A stretch of 64,000 nt of DNA, from the NCBI RefSeq assembly GCF_050003625.1, contig NC_134398.1, positions 95,875,674 through 95,939,673 of the forward strand, in the 5' to 3' direction. Made by a program: the position numbers and the translations under genes. Source of the stretch: Haematobia irritans. Its lineage: Eukaryota; Arthropoda; Insecta; Diptera; Muscidae. Positions 44,604 through 56,599 of the stretch are shown here, one piece after another. A model generated the notes under the pieces. It saw only the letters and a program-made list of their open reading frames with translations, had not been told where the DNA came from and made no database searches. How positions within the stretch are numbered: the first letter of the stretch is position 1; every line of letters starts with the position of its first letter.

Positions 44604-45332
44604 CTATGCTCTTTCTATCCAACGTGCTAGCTGAGCTTCCGGATTCTTGAATTGAAGCAACCATCGTAGAGCTGAATGATCAGTCCTTAGCAAGAAATTC
44701 TGCCCATACAAGTATTTGTGGTAATGCCTTATGCTTTCTATGACAGTAAGCAACTCCCTTCTCTTTACGCAATAGTTCTTTTCGGGCTTGGACAACGTTC
44801 GGCTAAAATATCCGATGACCTTCTCTTTACCATCTATCTGTTGGGACAACACACCTCAAATTCCGAACGCGCTGGCATCTGTATCCAAAAGAAATTTTTC
44901 ACCAGGAATAGGATATGCCAAGACAGGAGCAAAACATAAAAGTTCTTTTAGATGATGGAATGACTCCTCCTGTTTCTTGTTCCACTGAAACTTCGTACCT
45001 TTTTGCGTTAATTTATGGAGGCTTGCGGCGATGCTGGCGAAGTTTGGTACGAAACGCCTGTAGTATGTGTGTTAACCAAGGAAGCTGCGCAACTCGTGGC
45101 GATTCCGTGGACGTGGCCAATCTTTTACTGGTTGAATTTTGTCTTCACAGGTGGATATGCCCTCTGCTGTAACATGATGACCCAGGTACTTAACTTCTCG
45201 CTGGAAAAGCGAGCACTTCTTAGCGTTAAGTCGTAGACCAGCGGCTAACAGTTGCTGGATAACATCCTTCAAGTTCTTAAGGTGCTCGTCAAATGTCTTG
45301 CCCATAAATAATATATCGTCTAGGTATATCAA
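44604..45332 (-). pseudogene. Family B RT end and RNase H (copy 1)
   Basis: The segment 45332-45072 begins at the catalytic MIYLDDILF and runs into the RT thumb. The segment 44852-44604 has SRTLSKPEKNYCVKRRELLTV and RTDHSALRWLLQF of RNase H. Frame shifts and stops separate the two. The N-terminal RT part is missing at the copy boundary. Confidence 0.75.
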
Positions 45333-45398
45333 GCAGGACTACCAATGCAACCCCTTTAGAACCGGAAACTAATTTAAATAAACTTAAATCTAGAAATA

Positions 45399-46120
45399 TC
45401 AAATTCGTGACACTGCCTCTCGCTTAAGCCTGTTCGGGACGAACACTGAACCCCTTCCGTATGGAGCCAAACGTTCCAGGTGAACGACTATAATCTTTGA
45501 CCTTGGGCTGTCGTCCTTTTGAATGCGGTATACAACATCATTGATCTTCTTGATGACTTTATATGGGCCTTCCCACTGTGTTTGTAGTTTAGGACATAAT
45601 CCTTTCCTTCGTTGCGGGTTGAATAGCAGAACCAGTTTTCCTTCTTTAAAGTTCGCTGCACGATCATATCTCGCCTTCATCCTGTTGATGACCATTTTTA
45701 TTTTCTTTCGCACTGATTCGTGGACTTCACCAAATGTGCTTGGTATATCGTTACTGGTTTCTTCCATGGCGAGCTTATTGGGTGTAGCGCCGAATATCAA
45801 ATCTCCGGGCAACTTCAATTCCGTTCCGAATAGAACCTTGGCCGGTGTTCGTGACGTAGAATCGTATATGGCTGATCTATACGACACAAAAACTTTGGTA
45901 TATGCTCGTCCCAGTCTCGTTGGCCGTTACCTACCACCTTTCGAAGATGTTCTTCCAGGGTGCGATTAAACCTTTCTACCATGCCATCAGACTGTGGATG
46001 CAACGGCGTAGTCGTTGTTTTCTTGATACCAAGGGAGTCACACATCTGTTTGAATATGGCCGATTCAAAATTTCTTCCTTGGTCTGAGTGTATCTCGGTC
46101 GGCACACTGTAGCGACACAT
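45399..46120 (-). pseudogene. Family B integrase, catalytic end and C-terminal domain (copy 2)
   Basis: Same arrangement as copy 1: HSDQGRNFES and ERFNRTLEEH (46120-45815) overlap the C-terminal domain frame (45887-45399). The split frames show that the lesion predates the duplication. Confidence 0.75.
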
Positions 46121-46148
46121 CCAGTTCTTGTCGACTACATCTACAATC

Positions 46149-46204
46149 GTCTTCGCCTCTTGGTTAGGAATGGTTTATGCCATTCCTGGCCAAGAGGCGA
46201 AGAC
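46149..46204. repeat. 25-bp inverted repeat inside integrase (copy 2)
   Basis: Homologous to 43875-43930, with two mismatches between the arms. Confidence 0.85.
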
Positions 46205-46620
46205 TGGCCACTTGCTGAAGTAGTCCATGACCACAAGGACATATCGATTTCCAGAATCACTTACTGGGAAAGGGCCTGCAACGTCCATTGCTATTCTTTC
46301 AAAAGGCGCTCCTGGGCTATACTCTTGCATAAGACCTCTACTTTTTCGTCTTGGCCCTTTCGCCTTTATGCACTTCTCATAATTTGCCACCCACTCAGCA
46401 ATTGATTTCTGGCATCCAACCCAGTAGAATCGTTGCTTCACTTTCTCGGCTGTTTTGGTTATTCCTAAGTAACCTCCACTAGGTCCATTGTGGAATTCCG
46501 TCAAAACATCCTTTACCTTGGAATTTGGCACGATTATCAAGTTGCGGCTATTCTTGCCATCTTCACTTTCCCACTTAGGTTGTAGGGTTCCGTTGACCAG
46601 ACATAGACTGTCCCATTCAG
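46175..46620 (-). pseudogene. Family B integrase, zinc-binding and first catalytic block (copy 2)
   Basis: YLGITKTAEKVKQRFYWVGC then a CxxC-like site in which the first Cys has become Tyr (NYEKC). MDVAGPFPVSDSGNRYVLVV follows. It ends at the hairpin lesion. Confidence 0.75.
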
Positions 46621-46684
46621 CCCAGTATTAATTCAGAAGTGGACTTTCGGCTGCGATGTCTTTCTTGTTAGGTTTCTTATTTTC

Positions 46685-47152
46685 CTACTTTGCCGAAATA
46701 ATTTTTCTCAAGGTTGGGTCTTTGCGCTGTTCTGTTGGCCAGTCCGCTCCAGATTCGACGTGCAACAGCCAGATATCAACGATTTCTTCCTTATGTTCAG
46801 CTTTCGAGCAGTGTTTGCATTCTACATTACAAAGTCGACGTGACAAGGCGTCCGCGTTCTCATGTTTGCCACCTTTTCTATGCTCGATACTGAAATCATA
46901 GCTTTGCAGTCTTTCTATCCAACGTGCCAGCTGAGCTTCCGGATTCTTGAATTGAAGCAACCATCGTAGAGCTGAATGATCAGTCCTTAGCAAGAAATTC
47001 TGCCCATACAAGTATTTGTGGTAATGCCTTACGCTTTCTATGACAGTAAGCAACTCCCTTCTCTTTACGCAATAGTTCTTTTCGGGCTTGGACAACGTTC
47101 GGCTAAAATATCCGATGACCTTCTCTTTACCATCTATCTGTTGGGACAACAC
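46685..47152 (-). pseudogene. Family B RNase H (copy 2)
   Basis: 155 codons with SRTLSKPEKNYCVKRRELLTV, RTDHSALRWLL and ENADALSRRL, the conserved ends of a gypsy RNase H that removes RNA from the hybrid. It is separated from the RT thumb by a stop at about 47155. Confidence 0.8.
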
Positions 47153-47155
47153 ACC

Positions 47156-48370
47156 TCAAATTCCGAACGCGCTGGCATCTGTATCCAAAAGAAATTTTTC
47201 ACCAGGAATAGGATATGCCAAGACAGGAGCAGAACATAAAAGTTCTTTTAGATAATGGAATGACTCCTCCTGTTTCTTGTTCCACTGGAACTTCGTACCT
47301 TTTTGCGTTAATTTATGGAGGCTTGCGGCGATGCTGGCGAAGTTTGGTACGAAACGCCTGTAGTATGTGCGTAAACCAAGGAAGCTGCGCAACTCGTGGA
47401 GATTCCGTGGACGTGGCCAATATTTTACTGCTTGAATTTTGTCTTCACAGGTGGATATGCCCTCTGCTGTAACATGATGACCCAGGTACTTAACTTCTCG
47501 CTGGAAAAGCGAGCACTTCTTAGCGTTAAGTCGTAGACCAGCGGCTAACAGTTGCTGGATAACATCCTTCAAGTTCTTAAGGTGCTCGTCAAATGTCTTG
47601 CCCATAAATATGATATCGTCTAGGTATATCAAGCAGGACTACCAATGCAACCCCTTTAGCACCCGCTCCATCAATCGCTCGAACGTAGCCGGAGCATTGC
47701 AGACGCCGAATGGCATAACATTGAACTGTCAAAGATTGCCATTAACGCCAAAAGCTGTCTTTTCTTTGTCTTTCTCGGCGATCTCTACTTGCCAGTATCC
47801 ACTCTGCAAATCAAGCGTGGAAATCCATGTTGTTCCGGCTAGTGTGTCCAACGTGTTATCAATGCGTGGAAGTGGATAACTGTCTTTCTTGGTGACATCA
47901 TTTATCTTTCTGTAGTCCACGCAAAATCGGGTGCTTCCATCTTTCTTTTTGACTAGTACAACTGGTGAGCACCAAGGACTTGATGATGGTTCGATCACAC
48001 CACTTTCCGCCATTTCCTTTACGAGCTTATGTACCTCATCTAGTTTTGCCAGTGGAACACTTCGTGGGGCCTGTTTTATTGGCCTTTGCTCCGTAGTATT
48101 TATTTCATGCTTCACAACAGATGTTCTTCCTTGATTTCTCTTCTCAAAAGCAAAGGCAGAGGCGTTTTTCGATAACAATTGCTTGGCCTTATTTTTCTCG
48201 GTCGGTGATAGATGACGTGTCCAAGCTTCGACATAACCTTCAAGATGTTTCTTCGCTGTGCCATGTGCCTTCAATGAGTTGCTTTCCAAATTGACTATTG
48301 CCTCGGCTGGTGTACATTTGCCAATATCAGAAAATTTTCCAATATGCTCTTGATTGTCGGACAAGTTCAA
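47156..48370 (-). pseudogene. Family B reverse transcriptase (copy 2)
   Basis: 48370-47729 holds SPWCSPVVLVKKKDGSTRFC and DLQSGYWQVEIAEKDKEKTA. After stops at about 47728 and 47640, 47632-47156 resumes at MIYLDDIIF (YxDD) and the thumb, with SLFQREVKYLGHHVT. All RT blocks are present but split by nonsense codons that are shared with the right arm. Confidence 0.82.
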
Positions 48371-48405
48371 AACACGAACTGGTATCAGTCTCTCTTTATT
48401 CGCTG

Positions 48406-48882
48406 TTACCAGGCATTTGCTATCAAGATGTTGTTGTTTTTGTTTTCTGCTGGTTCAACAGCCCACAATTTGCCGACTTCACAATCTCCACTCATTGGCA
48501 CCCATAATATCGCTTCAGAATGCGGTGGTATTAACTCTGGCTTGCTCGTAGTCAACCGTCTGATAGGGGTATTCTTGTCGTATCCCACATTAACCGGTAT
48601 TTCGGTATCGGACCAGGTCATGACACGACGTTTCATATCCAGGTTTAGACCAAAGGCAATCATGAAATCCGCACATATTATAACTTCATCTACTCTATCG
48701 GCCACAATGAACTCATACTTAACAGATATGTTGGCAATAGTCTGCTTAATGACAATCTTCCCATATACTGTTGCGGTTTCCCTTGTGGCAGTGCGTAGTT
48801 TGACTCCAATCACGGGTGTAACTTTTTCTTTTACTATGCCTGATCTAATTATAGACTTCGACGCACCCGTATCCAACGTCAA
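48406..48882 (-). pseudogene. Family B aspartic protease region (copy 2)
   Basis: 158 codons beginning TLDTGASKSIIRSG, the Asp-Thr-Gly active site of a retropepsin. FMIAFGLNLD lies about 75 residues on, as the flap/second-half region. It would cut Gag-Pol. Confidence 0.78.
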
Positions 48883-49042
48883 TGTACGCTTGTCGCCCTT
48901 AATAAACCCCGCGACCGTTAAATTGTAATTTTGCTGTTGTACTATTGCTATGGAGATTGTGGGGCCATCATCTGTGGGAGCCAGCTCTTGCCCCGCTGAA
49001 CTAGCACGATTTAGTTTAAAGGTGACTCGCTTGACTGTGGTG

Positions 49043-49414
49043 TCACCTTTTTATGGCTATTGTTGATGTGGATCTTGATCGTTTGCGTCGTGCTTTGCAT
49101 TCTCGAGCTATATGTCCCGGCTTATCACAGTTATAGCATTTGATTCGGGATTTAGTTGCATCCTGCTTCAATTCTTGCACTACCTTCTTCATTGCCTCTT
49201 TCATCGATTCAATGACAGATTTCAATTCTTCACACTCGGTCTCTACTCTGCGTACTTTGTTAATTTGAGGCCGTGCCAGCAATCTCGCAGTTTCTTGCGC
49301 AAGTGCAAATGTTACTGTTTCTGCGAATGTAGCCTTTTGTGACGCATATGTTGCACATTTTATGTCTGGGTCTCGAATGCCATTCACAAAAGTCTCAATT
49401 TTGTTGCGATCCAC
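49043..49414 (-). pseudogene. Family B Gag, nucleocapsid part (copy 2)
   Basis: 123 codons. A helical region (EELKSVIESMKEAMKKVVQE) is followed by the CCHC knuckle CYNCDKPGHIARECKARRKR, which binds genomic RNA. The upstream Gag (49430-50130) is out of frame. It includes a heptad-rich section with repeated ENS-K words. Confidence 0.82.
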
Positions 49415-50147
49415 AAGTGGGTGACTCTATCCTGGGTATGTCAATAGCACCAACCGCTCAACTTCTGTTGCAAAGTCTCGTTTGATTTCTGGACTCTACC
49501 TCTTAATTCCATTCTAAAGATGTCTTGCTTATGTTCTCCACCGTACTTGCGTTGTAGTGCATCTATTACTTTATATAGTTATAGTTATTTCTGGAAGAAG
49601 TTGGGATACTTTGTGTTACATCGGCAGCATTACCCTTCAATGCCAACAGAAGTTTAATTGCTCTGTCGTTGTCATTCCACATGTCATCTGGATGCCACCG
49701 TCTCAAATTGGAATTTTAAAACATTAAATGAAGATGAGCCATCAAAAGCAGTAGTTTTGATTTTTGGGCCCTCGATTACGCGCACGGACCACCTTTAATT
49801 TGCAGGTAAGACATTATTTTCTCCAGGTGTAGAAGTTTCTCATCGTGAAGCACAATTTTCTCATCCACGGACAGAACTTTCTTATCCAATTCTATAATTT
49901 GACCTTGTATATGGTCCACACGTTTCTCCATGCTTTCCGAAATTTCTTGAAGTTTTTCATTGAGAATTCTAGAATTATCGCCTTTTTTTAATTTTCGTCG
50001 ATTTTTTCTTCCTATTTTCTAGAGTTTGCTTCCATTTTTAGGGCGTTTTCTTCCCGCAATTTGCTTCCATTTTTAGAGAATTTGCTTCCAGTTTTCTAGA
50101 ATTCACTTCTTCATTTTGCTCAAAACATTGAGCATTTTGGTGTAATC

Positions 50148-50150
<3 letters not shown>

Positions 50151-50234
<84 letters not shown>
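50151..50234. repeat. (AT)n run at the axis of the palindrome
   Basis: About 84 bp of pure AT. The axis of symmetry of the flanking arms lies at 50192/50193. Confidence 0.95.
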
Positions 50235-50237
<3 letters not shown>

Positions 50238-50970
50238 GATTACACCAAAATGCTCAATGTTTTGAGCAAAATGAAGAAGTGAATTCTAGAAAACTGGAAG
50301 CAAATTCTCTAAAAATGGAAGCAAATTGCGGGAAGAAAACGCCCTAAAAATGGAAGCAAACTCTAGAAAATAGGAAGAAAAAATCGACGAAAATTAAAAA
50401 AAGGCGATAATTCTAGAATTCTCAATGAAAAACTTCAAGAAATTTCGGAAAGCATGGAGAAACGTGTGGACCATATACAAGGTCAAATTATAGAATTGGA
50501 TAAGAAAGTTCTGTCCGTGGATGAGAAAATTGTGCTTCACGATGAGAAACTTCTACACCTGGAGAAAATAATGTCTTACCTGCAAATTAAAGGTGGTCCG
50601 TGCGCGTAATCGAGGGCCCAAAAATCAAAACTACTGCTTTTGATGGCTCATCTTCATTTAATGTTTTAAAATTCCAATTTGAGACGGTGGCATCCAGATG
50701 ACATGTGGAATGACAACGACAGAGCAATTAAACTTCTGTTGGCATTGAAGGGTAATGCTGCCGATGTAACACAAAGTATCCCAACTTCTTCCAGAAATAA
50801 CTATAACTATATAAAGTAATAGATGCACTACAACGCAAGTACGGTGGAGAACATAAGCAAGACATCTTTAGAATGGAATTAAGAGGTAGAGTCCAGAAAT
50901 CAAACGAGACTTTGCAACAGAAGTTGAGCGGTTGGTGCTATTGACATACCCAGGATAGAGTCACCCACTT

Positions 50971-51342
50971 GTGGATCGCAACAAAATTGAGACTTTTGTG
51001 AATGGCATTCGAGACCCAGACATAAAATGTGCAACATATGCGTCACAAAAGGCTACATTCGCAGAAACAGTAACATTTGCACTTGCGCAAGAAACTGCGA
51101 GATTGCTGGCACGGCCTCAAATTAACAAAGTACGCAGAGTAGAGACCGAGTGTGAAGAATTGAAATCTGTCATTGAATCGATGAAAGAGGCAATGAAGAA
51201 GGTAGTGCAAGAATTGAAGCAGGATGCAACTAAATCCCGAATCAAATGCTATAACTGTGATAAGCCGGGACATATAGCTCGAGAATGCAAAGCACGACGC
51301 AAACGATCAAGATCCACATCAACAATAGCCATAAAAAGGTGA
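50971..51342 (+). pseudogene. Family B Gag nucleocapsid part (right arm)
   Basis: Identical in sequence to 49414-49043, including the CCHC knuckle. The upstream Gag (50240-50960) is frame-broken in the same way. Confidence 0.82.
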
Positions 51343-51502
51343 CACCACAGTCAAGCGAGTCACCTTTAAACTAAATCGTGCTAGTTCAGCGGGGCAAGAG
51401 CTGGCTCCCACAGATGATGGCCCCACAATCTCCATAGCAATAGTACAACAGCAAAATTACAATTTAACGGTCGCGGGGTTTATTAAGGGCGACAAGCGTA
51501 CA

Positions 51503-51979
51503 TTGACGTTGGATACGGGTGCGTCGAAGTCTATAATTAGATCAGGCATAGTAAAAGAAAAAGTTACACCCGTGATTGGAGTCAAACTACGCACTGCCAC
51601 AAGGGAAACCGCAACAGTATATGGGAAGATTGTCATTAAGCAGACTATTGCCAACATATCTGTTAAGTATGAGTTCATTGTGGCCGATAGAGTAGATGAA
51701 GTTATAATATGTGCGGATTTCATGATTGCCTTTGGTCTAAACCTGGATATGAAACGTCGTGTCATGACCTGGTCCGATACCGAAATACCGGTTAATGTGG
51801 GATACGACAAGAATACCCCTATCAGACGGTTGACTACGAGCAAGCCAGAGTTAATACCACCGCATTCTGAAGCGATATTATGGGTGCCAATGAGTGGAGA
51901 TTGTGAAGTCGGCAAATTGTGGGCTGTTGAACCAGCAGAAAACAAAAACAACAACATCTTGATAGCAAATGCCTGGTAA
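51503..51979 (+). pseudogene. Family B protease region (right arm)
   Basis: Mirror copy of 48882-48406 with TLDTGASKSI. Identical translation. Confidence 0.78.
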
Positions 51980-52014
51980 CAGCGAATAAAGAGAGACTGA
52001 TACCAGTTCGTGTT

Positions 52015-53229
52015 TTGAACTTGTCCGACAATCAAGAGCATATTGGAAAATTTTCTGATATTGGCAAATGTACACCAGCCGAGGCAATAGTCAATTTGGA
52101 AAGCAACTCATTGAAGGCACATGGCACAGCGAAGAAACATCTTGAAGGTTATGTCGAAGCTTGGACACGTCATCTATCACCGACCGAGAAAAATAAGGCC
52201 AAGCAATTGTTATCGAAAAACGCCTCTGCCTTTGCTTTTGAGAAGAGAAATCAAGGAAGAACATCTGTTGTGAAGCATGAAATAAATACTACGGAGCAAA
52301 GGCCAATAAAACAGGCCCCACGAAGTGTTCCACTGGCAAAACTAGATGAGGTACATAAGCTCGTAAAGGAAATGGCGGAAAGTGGTGTGATCGAACCATC
52401 ATCAAGTCCTTGGTGCTCACCAGTTGTACTAGTCAAAAAGAAAGATGGAAGCACCCGATTTTGCGTGGACTACAGAAAGATAAATGATGTCACCAAGAAA
52501 GACAGTTATCCACTTCCACGCATTGATAACACGTTGGACACACTAGCCGGAACAACATGGATTTCCACGCTTGATTTGCAGAGTGGATACTGGCAAGTAG
52601 AGATCGCCGAGAAAGACAAAGAAAAGACAGCTTTTGGCGTTAATGGCAATCTTTGACAGTTCAATGTTATGCCATTCGGCGTCTGCAATGCTCCGGCTAC
52701 GTTCGAGCGATTGATGGAGCGGGTGCTAAAGGGGTTGCATTGGTAGTCCTGCTTGATATACCTAGACGATATCATATTTATGGGCAAGACATTTGACGAG
52801 CACCTTAAGAACTTGAAGGATGTTATCCAGCAACTGTTAGCCGCTGGTCTACGACTTAACGCTAAGAAGTGCTCGCTTTTCCAGCGAGAAGTTAAGTACC
52901 TGGGTCATCATGTTACAGCAGAGGGCATATCCACCTGTGAAGACAAAATTCAAGCAGTAAAATATTGGCCACGTCCACGGAATCTCCACGAGTTGCGCAG
53001 CTTCCTTGGTTTACGCACATACTACAGGCGTTTCGTACCAAACTTCGCCAGCATCGCCGCAAGCCTCCATAAATTAACGCAAAAAGGTACGAAGTTCCAG
53101 TGGAACAAGAAACAGGAGGAGTCATTCCATTATCTAAAAGAACTTTTATGTTCTGCTCCTGTCTTGGCATATCCTATTCCTGGTGAAAAATTTCTTTTGG
53201 ATACAGATGCCAGCGCGTTCGGAATTTGA
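52015..53229 (+). pseudogene. Family B reverse transcriptase (right arm)
   Basis: 52015-52656 (fingers and first Asp block) and 52753-53229 (MIYLDDIIF and thumb). Nonsense codons at about 52657 and 52746 separate the pieces, and one at about 53228 precedes RNase H. These are the same lesions as in the left arm. Confidence 0.82.
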
Positions 53230-53232
53230 GGT

Positions 53233-53700
53233 GTGTTGTCCCAACAGATAGATGGTAAAGAGAAGGTCATCGGATATTTTAGCCGAACGTTGTCCAAGCC
53301 CGAAAAGAACTATTGCGTAAAGAGAAGGGAGTTGCTTACTGTCATAGAAAGCGTAAGGCATTACCACAAATACTTGTATGGGCAGAATTTCTTGCTAAGG
53401 ACTGATCATTCAGCTCTACGATGGTTGCTTCAATTCAAGAATCCGGAAGCTCAGCTGGCACGTTGGATAGAAAGACTGCAAAGCTATGATTTCAGTATCG
53501 AGCATAGAAAAGGTGGCAAACATGAGAACGCGGACGCCTTGTCACGTCGACTTTGTAATGTAGAATGCAAACACTGCTCGAAAGCTGAACATAAGGAAGA
53601 AATCGTTGATATCTGGCTGTTGCACGTCGAATCTGGAGCGGACTGGCCAACAGAACAGCGCAAAGACCCAACCTTGAGAAAAATTATTTCGGCAAAGTAG
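53233..53700 (+). pseudogene. Family B RNase H (right arm)
   Basis: Mirror copy of 47152-46685, identical translation, ending at the same TAG. Confidence 0.8.
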
Positions 53701-53759
53701 GAAAATAAGAAACCTAACAAGAAAGACATCGCAGCCGAAAGTCCACTTCTGAATTAATA

Positions 53760-54866
53760 CTGGGCTGAATGGGACAGTCTATGTCTGGTCAACGGAACCC
53801 TACAACCTAAGTGGAAAGTGAAGATGGCAAGAATAGCCGCAACTTGATAATCGTGCCAAATTCCAAGTAAAGGATGTTTTGACGGAATTCACAATGGACC
53901 TAGTGGAGGTTACTTAGGAATAACCAAAACAGCCGAGAAAGTGAAGCAACGATTCTACTGGGTTGGATGCCAGAAATCAATTGCTGAGTGGGTGGCAAAT
54001 TATGAGAAGTGCATAAAGGCGAAAGGGCCAAGACGAAAAGTAGAGGTCTTATGCAAGAGTATAGCCCAGGAGCGCCTTTTGAAAGAATAGCAATGGACGT
54101 TGCAGGCCCTTTCCCAGTAAGTGATTCTGGAAATCGATATGTCCTTGTGGTCATGGTCTACTTCAGCAAGTGGCCAGTCTTCGCCTCTTGGTCAGGAATG
54201 GCATAAACCATTCCTAACCAAGAGGCGAAGACGATTGTAGATGTAGCGACAAGAACTGGATGTGTCGCTACAGTGTGCGACCGAGATACACTCAGACCAA
54301 GGAAGAAATTTTGAATCGGCCATATTCAAACAGATGTGTGACTCCCTTGGTATCAAGAAAACAACGACTACGCCGTTGCATCCACAGTCTGATGGCATGG
54401 TAGAAAGGTTTAATCGAACCCTGGAAGAACATCTTCGAAAGGTGGTAGGTAACGGCAACGAGACTGGACGAGCATATACAAAGTTTTGTGTCCGTATGAT
54501 CAGCCATATACGATTCTACGTCACGAACACCGGCCAAGGTTCTATTCGGAACGGAATTGAAGTTGCCCGGAGATTTGATATTCGGCGCTACACCCAATAA
54601 GCTCGCCATGGAAGAAACCAGTAACGATATACCAAGCACATTTGGTGAGTCCACGAATCAGTGCGAAAGAAAATAAAAATGGTCATCAACAGGATGAAGG
54701 CTGAGATATGATCGTGCAGCGAACTTTAAAGAAGGAAAACTGGTTCTGCTATTCAACCCGCAACGAAGGAAAGGATATGTCTAAACTACAACACAGTGGG
54801 AAGGCCCATATAAAGTCATCAAGAAGATCAATGATGTTGTATACCGCATTCAAAAGGACGACAGCC
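53760..54866 (+). pseudogene. Family B integrase, error-rich (right arm)
   Basis: The zinc-binding block, first Asp block (54009-54206), hairpin lesion (about 54175-54230), HSDQGRNFES/ERFNRTLEEH (54262-54600) and C-terminal fragments can all be traced, but with at least eight single-base losses relative to the two minus-strand copies. The arm stops at GACGACAGCC before a TA run. Confidence 0.75.
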
Positions 54867-54868
54867 AC

Positions 54869-55157
<289 letters not shown>

Positions 55158-55257
55158 NNNNNNNNNNNNNNNNNNNNNNNNNNNNNNNNNNNNNNNNNNN
55201 NNNNNNNNNNNNNNNNNNNNNNNNNNNNNNNNNNNNNNNNNNNNNNNNNNNNNNNNN
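55158..55257. other. Assembly gap of 100 N
   Basis: Exactly 100 N, the conventional size for a gap of unknown length, so distances across it are not reliable. Confidence 0.98.
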
Positions 55258-55663
55258 GATATCGAGACACATGAGTTTGATTATATGGAGGACATTGACG
55301 AATCAATACTCGTCAATACCAGCAGTCTAGAAAATCCATCTGTGGCTTCAAGTGTTGTGGATTACACCTCAATGCTCAATGTTTTGAGCAAAATGATGGA
55401 GGAGAATTCTAAAAAAATTATTGAAGAGAATTCTAGAAAATTGGAAGAAAATTCTCTAAAAATGGAAGCGAATTCTAGAAGAATTATTGAGGAAAACTCC
55501 AGAAAGATGGACGAAAATTCTAGAATTCTAAATGAGAATCTTTAACAAATTGCTGAAGGCATGGAAAAACTTGTGGACCATATCGAAAGCCAAATTGGGG
55601 AGCTGGATAAGAAGATTATTTCTGTGGATGAGAAAATTATGGTTCATGATGAGAAGTTTCTAC
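55258..55663 (+). pseudogene. Family B gag, copy 4, N-terminal part
   Basis: The open frame (to 55545) contains DYTSMLNVLSKMMEENSKK and about seven repeats of an EENSxK/MEANSR-type heptad, so a coiled coil is likely. It then meets TAA. Homologous broken sequence lies at 50240-50560. It is interrupted at 55664 by the 412-like element and resumes, with about 230 bp missing, at 62195. Confidence 0.7.
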
Positions 55664-56441
55664 TGAAATGTTTGTCGTTTTTAATTTAGTGTTGTTGTGG
55701 ATTTGTGAAATGTGTATGTTGTTTTGGAATACCTGCCTAGTTGGTTTGCCGGCGCTTAATAACGCCACGGACAGAAATAAAGGTTTTATTTTCCTTTGCA
55801 GGCACAACCAGGTACCATAGCAAAATAATTATTTGAACAAGAAATGCCGGTTTAGGCTTTCAGTACTTGAATGATTCCTTTATTCAAAAATGTGCCTCTT
55901 TTATACTTAAATAACGGTATTTATAATTTTTAATTCTTTTTTCAACATTATCCTTAAAAATAAACAACAATCCTTAAACATAACATATGATCTAAACTTA
56001 TAACATAGACCAAGAAAATATAGAGACATACCTTGATAATTCACCATGGTTTTGTTTATTTGCAGTGCGCAGTCATTACACTCAATTGCGCAGTCAAGTG
56101 ACTCAATTTATTTTTGGAAAACGAGAATAACTGTATAAATTAGTCAATTTGCATTACAAAAAAGGTGTGGATGAATAGTATTTTATAAACTTTCACAATA
56201 TTTGGTGTTTCAACGAGAGAACAAAGGAAAGAAAACAAATTAAAGCCAAATTAAAAAATCACTCAATTGCAGACGAAAAAGAGCCATCTACGGTGTGCAG
56301 ACAAACTACAGCGCTGTGAATTCACTTGAGATATCTATACCTTCCTTGGTCTATGCTTATAACTAAACAGCTGATAAAAAATACAATTATTCTCAAACTA
56401 CTTAACAGCTGATTCATACATATAATACCGTTTACACTACA
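55664..56441 (-). repeat. 3' LTR of the 412-like element
   Basis: 778 bp bounded by TGTAGTGTAAA (element strand, at 56441) and ...CAAACATTTCA (at 55664). The last 150 bp (55664-55816) match 62045-62194 at high identity, which defines it as the LTR end. Some AT-rich and AACAGCTGAT-type repeats are inside. Confidence 0.78.
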
Positions 56442-56454
56442 CCCTCACCCTATA
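56442..56454 (-). other. Polypurine tract of the 412-like element
   Basis: Element strand TATAGGGTGAGGG directly before TGTAGT. Confidence 0.75.
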
Positions 56455-56599
56455 AAAAAAATAATTTTTGAATATTCATATGAAATAATTATTTTTACAA
56501 ATATTAAATTCAGTTACAGTTCAATTCTTTGCTATGAAAAAATTCCTTTGTTGTATCATCATAATGGAAAATTTCTTCAAAGAAGAACATAATATATAA

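Larger units (their letters stand above)
43087..45360 (-). mobile_element. Gypsy-like family B, copy 1 (3' part only)
   Basis: The minus strand holds the RT end, RNase H and integrase of a Ty3/gypsy-type pol. It is cut in RT at 45360, where the next head-to-tail copy starts with the same ACCGGAAACTAATTTAAATA end sequence (43087 and 45361). Relative to copy 2 it has a 26-bp deletion at about 44607 and scattered substitutions. No LTR is recognised. Confidence 0.8.
45361..50150 (-). mobile_element. Gypsy-like family B, copy 2 (left arm of the palindrome)
   Basis: It contains, on the minus strand, gag (about 50130-49043), protease, RT, RNase H and integrase, each interrupted by stops or shifts. 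It forms the left arm of an inverted repeat with 50235-54866. Coordinates mirror exactly (sum 100385) from 46685 to the axis. No LTRs are found at either end of the arm. Confidence 0.85.
50235..54866 (+). mobile_element. Gypsy-like family B, copy 3 (right arm of the palindrome)
   Basis: Inverted copy of 45510-50150. Every ORF from gag (50971) to RNase H (53700) gives the same protein as the left arm. From about 53809 outward single-base losses accumulate (for example GGG to GG, CC to C, AAAAA to AAAA). Confidence 0.85.

Noticed and set aside
44214..44630. Plus-strand frames opposite the family-B pol (for example 138 codons here, 148 codons at 43249 and 45523)
   Set aside because: Antisense shadows of integrase and RNase H coding strand; they vary with every copy.
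55664..55816. A free-standing 150-bp SINE-like element, suggested by two direct copies and one inverted copy
   Set aside because: The two direct copies are better explained as LTR ends: one abuts a PBS at 62044 and the other ends an LTR that starts TGTAGT after a polypurine tract.
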